This document shows positions 4,918 through 5,881 of a stretch of 5,881 nt of DNA, piece after piece. The notes below the pieces were generated by a model, which worked only from the letters and a program-made list of their open reading frames with translations, was not told the origin of the DNA and ran no database searches. This stretch comes from Herpetosiphonaceae bacterium. Its GTDB lineage: Bacteria; Chloroflexota; Chloroflexia; Chloroflexales; Kallotenuaceae. Every line of letters starts with the position of its first letter. Position 1 is the first letter of the stretch. The stretch lies in contig JASKZZ010000057.1 of the NCBI GenBank assembly GCA_030147335.1, forward strand, positions 1 to 5,881, read 5' to 3'. Position numbers and translations under genes: made by a program.

Positions 4918-5881
4918 TTAGGCGCGATTGGTCGCGTTGGTTACCTGTTGGGCAAACGATGCAGCCGAATCGCGGGCGTGTTCGGCCACACGCGTAGGCA
5001 CGAGTTTAGCAAGTCGTTGGAGCAGCTGGGTGGAAAGCTCACAAGGGAGTTGAAGTTCGTTGCAAACGCGGGCATACGCAAACGCGGCAGTGACAAGCAG
5101 CTTGAGATCCCGTTCGTCCAGCGGCAGCTCCGGATCGATCCGTTCGTCACGTAAACCGAAACCGGCGCGTCGGAGTCGATCAGCCAGTTCGTCTGCCGCT
5201 TCATCAGGTACACGCAGTGACGTCGGCGACAGGGTATCGGCAGTGGTAAGACCGAGTGTCTTGTTGGCGCGTAACTGTGCCAGTAGCACCGGGTCGTTGG
5301 TATGCAGCAGCACTGCTTGTTCCAATCGCACTTGTTCGGCTTGAGTGCCCCACTCTGTCAAACTGTAGATAACAGCGGGAGGTAATTCTCCCTTGCTGTG
5401 CTGTTGCAGAAAGCCGAGCGCATCACTAGCCGATATGCCTCGCTCCATTGCTGCCAGCATTGCCGGGCGGGTAAGCTTGTAGATCGGCAGCATCTCGGTC
5501 TGCTTGCGCTCGGCAAATCGGCCAAGCTGAAAAACAACATACGGCGATGCATCGGGCGGGCAAAGCACTTCAAACGTGCTTTGTACGATGAGTGGCGCGG
5601 GCGTTTCTTCGGGTGGAGGTGGCGCGTCGGCCAGCAGATGTGCGCCAAGCGGTGTGACCACCACAGTCTGTTCCGTATCGTCAAGCTTGACCAGACCAAG
5701 CCAGGCTAACGGGCCGACCAGCACTTCACGAATCAACGCCCCCTCAACCAGCATCCAGTCTGGCCAGCCACTCACTAGCTGATCATGGTCGTCGTATAAC
5801 AGCCATGTATCGTAGCGACCATCGCGCCGCTGAAAGTCCGGCTCGACGCGATAGATCTCGCTCACGATGTCATCGACAGCC
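4918..5881 (-). CDS. Helicase-associated (XPB/Ssl2-like, Helicase_C_3-type) protein, 5' partial
   Basis: The frame is open to the right edge of the window. A GTG at 5863-5865 could serve as a start, but it has no ribosome-binding site and the upstream codons remain open, so I read this as the C-terminal 320 or so residues of a longer protein. Counted from that GTG, residues 10-60 (DFQRRDGRYDTW, then WMLVEGALIREVLVGPLAWLGLV) resemble the winged-helix-like part of these proteins. Residues 92-172 (IVQSTFEVLCPPDASPYVVFQLGRFAE and on to ISASDALGFLQQHSKGELPPAVIYSLTEWG) match the helicase-associated domain seen in XPB/Ssl2-like family proteins. A Pro-rich linker (82-91) separates the two. No Walker A or DEAD-type motor motifs occur in the visible part. 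DNA binding is plausible, but no activity is established. The stop lies about 100 bases before recO. The family call is from memory of the motif. Confidence 0.8.
   Translation of the reverse strand, partial: AVDDIVSEIYRVEPDFQRRDGRYDTWLLYDDHDQLVSGWPDWMLVEGALIREVLVGPLAWLGLVKLDDTEQTVVVTPLGAHLLADAPPPPEETPAPLIVQSTFEVLCPPDASPYVVFQLGRFAERKQTEMLPIYKLTRPAMLAAMERGISASDALGFLQQHSKGELPPAVIYSLTEWGTQAEQVRLEQAVLLHTNDPVLLAQLRANKTLGLTTADTLSPTSLRVPDEAADELADRLRRAGFGLRDERIDPELPLDERDLKLLVTAAFAYARVCNELQLPCELSTQLLQRLAKLVPTRVAEHARDSAASFAQQVTNATNRA

Noticed and set aside
1..5881. CRISPR array, insertion sequence, toxin-antitoxin pair or defence cassette
   Set aside because: No regularly spaced repeats, transposase-like protein, terminal inverted repeats, or toxin or nuclease-like small genes are visible; the genes are mostly housekeeping-type or common accessory families.

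Overview
The window is an ordinary stretch of bacterial chromosome. Six of its genes lie on the minus strand, and a possible gene tail lies on the plus strand at the left edge. Base composition is mixed, and start codons include ATG and GTG. The helicase-associated protein next to recO, the bPH2/SHOCT membrane protein and the RluE-type pseudouridine synthase together suggest a Chloroflexota bacterium, perhaps class Chloroflexia (Herpetosiphon-like). That taxonomic call is an inference from protein flavour, not from a marker gene.

Read in the direction of minus-strand transcription (right to left), the right edge holds the C-terminal part of a helicase-associated (XPB/Ssl2-like, Helicase_C_3-type) protein whose start lies outside the window. 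It is followed by recO (recombinational repair, with a four-cysteine zinc site), which has a perfect TATAAT about 40 bases upstream. Next is a two-helix membrane protein with a bacterial PH domain and a C-terminal SHOCT segment. A 138-base spacer with short repeats and a hairpin leads to a trimeric-type purine nucleoside phosphorylase. A GNAT acetyltransferase follows only 22 bases later, so these two are probably co-transcribed. The 23S rRNA pseudouridine synthase rluE comes next, about 75 bases further on.

The last minus-strand gene encodes a lipoprotein with a long Ser/Thr/Ala-rich tether and a CAP (SCP/YkwD-like) domain. It ends just before a textbook intrinsic terminator at 259-290. To the left is a convergent intergenic region with a strong inverted repeat at 193-235. 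At bases 1-116 an open plus-strand frame probably represents the C-terminus of a gene that enters from outside the window.

The genes cover DNA repair, purine salvage, rRNA modification and envelope functions and do not form an obvious single pathway. I found no CRISPR array, mobile element, tRNA, rRNA or defence cassette, and nothing that convincingly looks like an undescribed system. The most worthwhile leads are the helicase-associated protein beside recO, the nested inverted repeats near the left edge, and the repeat-bearing spacer between the SHOCT gene and the phosphorylase.
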